A model generated the notes under the pieces. That model made no database searches. It was not told the origin of the DNA and saw nothing but the letters and a program-made list of their open reading frames with translations. A DNA stretch of 5,720 nucleotides, taken from contig DIZT01000338.1 in assembly GCA_002427975.1 (NCBI GenBank), forward strand, positions 346 through 6,065, in the 5' to 3' direction. Position 1 is the first letter of the stretch; every line of letters begins with the position of its first letter. The position numbers were made by a program, and so were the translations under genes. The stretch comes from Micrococcaceae bacterium UBA6021 (GTDB lineage Bacteria; Actinomycetota; Actinomycetes; Actinomycetales; Micrococcaceae). Of this stretch, positions 4,690 to 5,720 are shown one piece after another.

Positions 4690-5720
4690 ATGACATTTCA
4701 TATCTCCTACCCTGCTGAGCTGCCCGTTTCCGAGCGCCGCGAGGACCTGATGGCTGCCATTGCAGCGAACCAGGTGACCATCATCGCCGGCGAAACCGGT
4801 TCCGGTAAGACCACCCAGATCCCCAAAATGTGCCTCGAGCTGGGCCTGGGCGACAACGGCCTGATCGGGCACACGCAGCCCCGGCGGCTCGCAGCCCGCA
4901 CGGTGGCTGAACGCATCGCCGAGGAAGTCGGCGTGGAAATCGGCCAGGAAGTCGGCTTCCAGGTGCGGTTCACCGGCGAGGTCAGCCGGGCCACGAAGGT
5001 CAAGCTCATGACCGACGGCATCCTGCTCGCGGAAATCCAGCGGGACAAGCTGCTGCGCAAATACAACGCCATCATCATTGACGAGGCGCACGAGCGAAGC
5101 CTCAACATCGACTTCATCCTGGGCTACCTCAAGCGCATCCTGCCGCAGCGGCCGGACCTGAAGATCATCATCACCTCGGCCACAATCGATCCGGAACGCT
5201 TCGCCAAGCACTTCGGGTCCGACGACGAACCCTCCCCCATCATCGAGGTCTCCGGGCGTACGTTCCCGGTGGAGATCCGGTACCGGCCCCTGTCCCAGCC
5301 GGCCAGCGGAGCGGCTGACGACGAGGCCTCCGATGACGAACTTGAGGAGGACCGCGATCCCCTGGACGCCGTCTGCGATGCTGTGGAGGAACTCGCCAAC
5401 GAGGCTCCCGGCGACATTTTGATCTTTTTCTCCGGCGAGCGCGAGATCCGCGACGCCGCGGACGCGCTCAACGCGAGGATCCAGACCAACCGGCGCCTGG
5501 CCGGCACCGAGGTGCTTCCGCTGTTCGCCCGCCTGAGCCTGCAGGAACAACACAAGGTGTTCCATCCGGGCAGCAAGCGGCGGATCGTGCTGGCCACCAA
5601 CGTAGCCGAGACGTCCCTGACGGTCCCGGGCATCAAGTACGTCATCGATACCGGCACCGCGCGCATCTCCCGCTACTCGCACCGCACGAAAGTCCAGCGG
5701 CTGCCCATCGAACGCGTCTC
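4690..5720 (+). CDS. hrpA: ATP-dependent DEAH-box RNA helicase HrpA (5' part, runs off window)
   Basis: The frame is open from ATG 4690 to the window end, giving 343 complete codons of a protein usually about 1,300 residues long. It shows the DEAH helicase motifs in order: Walker [10 protein letters not shown] (34-42, Lys40), motif Ia TQPRRLAA (62-69), Ib TDGILLAE (from 108), motif II DEAH (131-134), motif III SAT (163-165), motif [13 protein letters not shown] (from 243), motif [14 protein letters not shown] (303-315). Motif VI (QRAGRxGR type) should lie just beyond the edge. An acidic stretch at 210-223 sits between the two RecA-like domains, as in other HrpA proteins. HrpA unwinds RNA using NTP; in E. 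coli it acts in mRNA processing and rescue of stalled ribosomes. The start is supported by [19 protein letters not shown], typical of actinobacterial HrpA, which lacks the longer E. coli N-terminus. No Shine-Dalgarno precedes it. Confidence 0.96.
   Translation, partial: MTFHISYPAELPVSERREDLMAAIAANQVTIIAGETGSGKTTQIPKMCLELGLGDNGLIGHTQPRRLAARTVAERIAEEVGVEIGQEVGFQVRFTGEVSRATKVKLMTDGILLAEIQRDKLLRKYNAIIIDEAHERSLNIDFILGYLKRILPQRPDLKIIITSATIDPERFAKHFGSDDEPSPIIEVSGRTFPVEIRYRPLSQPASGAADDEASDDELEEDRDPLDAVCDAVEELANEAPGDILIFFSGEREIRDAADALNARIQTNRRLAGTEVLPLFARLSLQEQHKVFHPGSKRRIVLATNVAETSLTVPGIKYVIDTGTARISRYSHRTKVQRLPIERV

Noticed and set aside
5317..5358. Acidic insert between the helicase RecA domains as a novelty
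   Set aside because: HrpA proteins, including that of E. coli, commonly have an acidic linker here, so it is ordinary.
4555..5682. 375-aa open frame on the minus strand opposite hrpA
   Set aside because: It is the mirror of an unmistakable helicase frame; GC-rich third positions keep the antisense frame open, and the translation shows no family motif.
1..5720. CRISPR arrays, insertion sequences, tRNA or rRNA genes
   Set aside because: No regularly spaced repeats, no transposase motifs with terminal repeats, and no tRNA-like cloverleaf or rRNA sequence were seen.

Overview
The window is high-GC, densely coding DNA. Strong G/C bias at third codon positions opens long spurious antisense frames. 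The gene content suggests a high-GC actinobacterium, most likely Arthrobacter/Pseudarthrobacter-like (Micrococcales): a DUF222/HNH protein, a protealysin-type M4 peptidase with an emfourin-like partner, a GlxA-type DJ-1/AraC regulator, SD-less starts placed just after -10 elements, and a HrpA beginning [12 protein letters not shown]. The genus is inferred from protein style, not from a search.

Layout. (1) 1-1195, minus: a DUF222-HNH endonuclease-family protein, cut by the window edge just as its zinc-binding HNH module begins. (2) 1196-1432: a divergent intergenic region with a strong ribosome binding site for the next gene. (3) 1433-2491 and 2551-2874, plus: a two-gene unit encoding a protealysin-like M4 metallopeptidase and a small protein matching emfourin, the proteinaceous inhibitor of such peptidases. 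(4) 2887-3855, minus, tail to tail with the emfourin gene: a GlxA-family regulator (DJ-1/PfpI domain plus AraC HTH). (5) 3856-3936: a compact divergent control region with a perfect 10-bp inverted repeat over an apparently leaderless promoter. (6) 3937-4104, plus: a 55-residue single-pass membrane protein. (7) 4129-4191: a 10-bp direct repeat running into an 18-bp perfect hairpin, a likely terminator. (8) 4233-4676, plus: a LuxR-type HTH domain behind unrecognisable sequence, probably the 3' remnant of a larger regulator gene. (9) 4690-end, plus: the N-terminal helicase core of HrpA, running off the window.

How the genes work together. The clearest functional unit is the peptidase-inhibitor pair. 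The peptidase has the HEXXH zinc site, no secretion signal, and the PPY-type N-terminal propeptide of the protealysin subgroup. The next gene on the same strand encodes its presumed inhibitor, so protease and restraint are probably co-expressed inside the cell. The second unit is the GlxA-type regulator, the inverted repeat and the divergent small membrane protein, which looks like a self-contained autoregulatory switch with no obvious metabolic gene attached. HrpA and the DUF222-HNH protein seem independent of these two units. I see no tRNA, rRNA, CRISPR array or complete mobile element.
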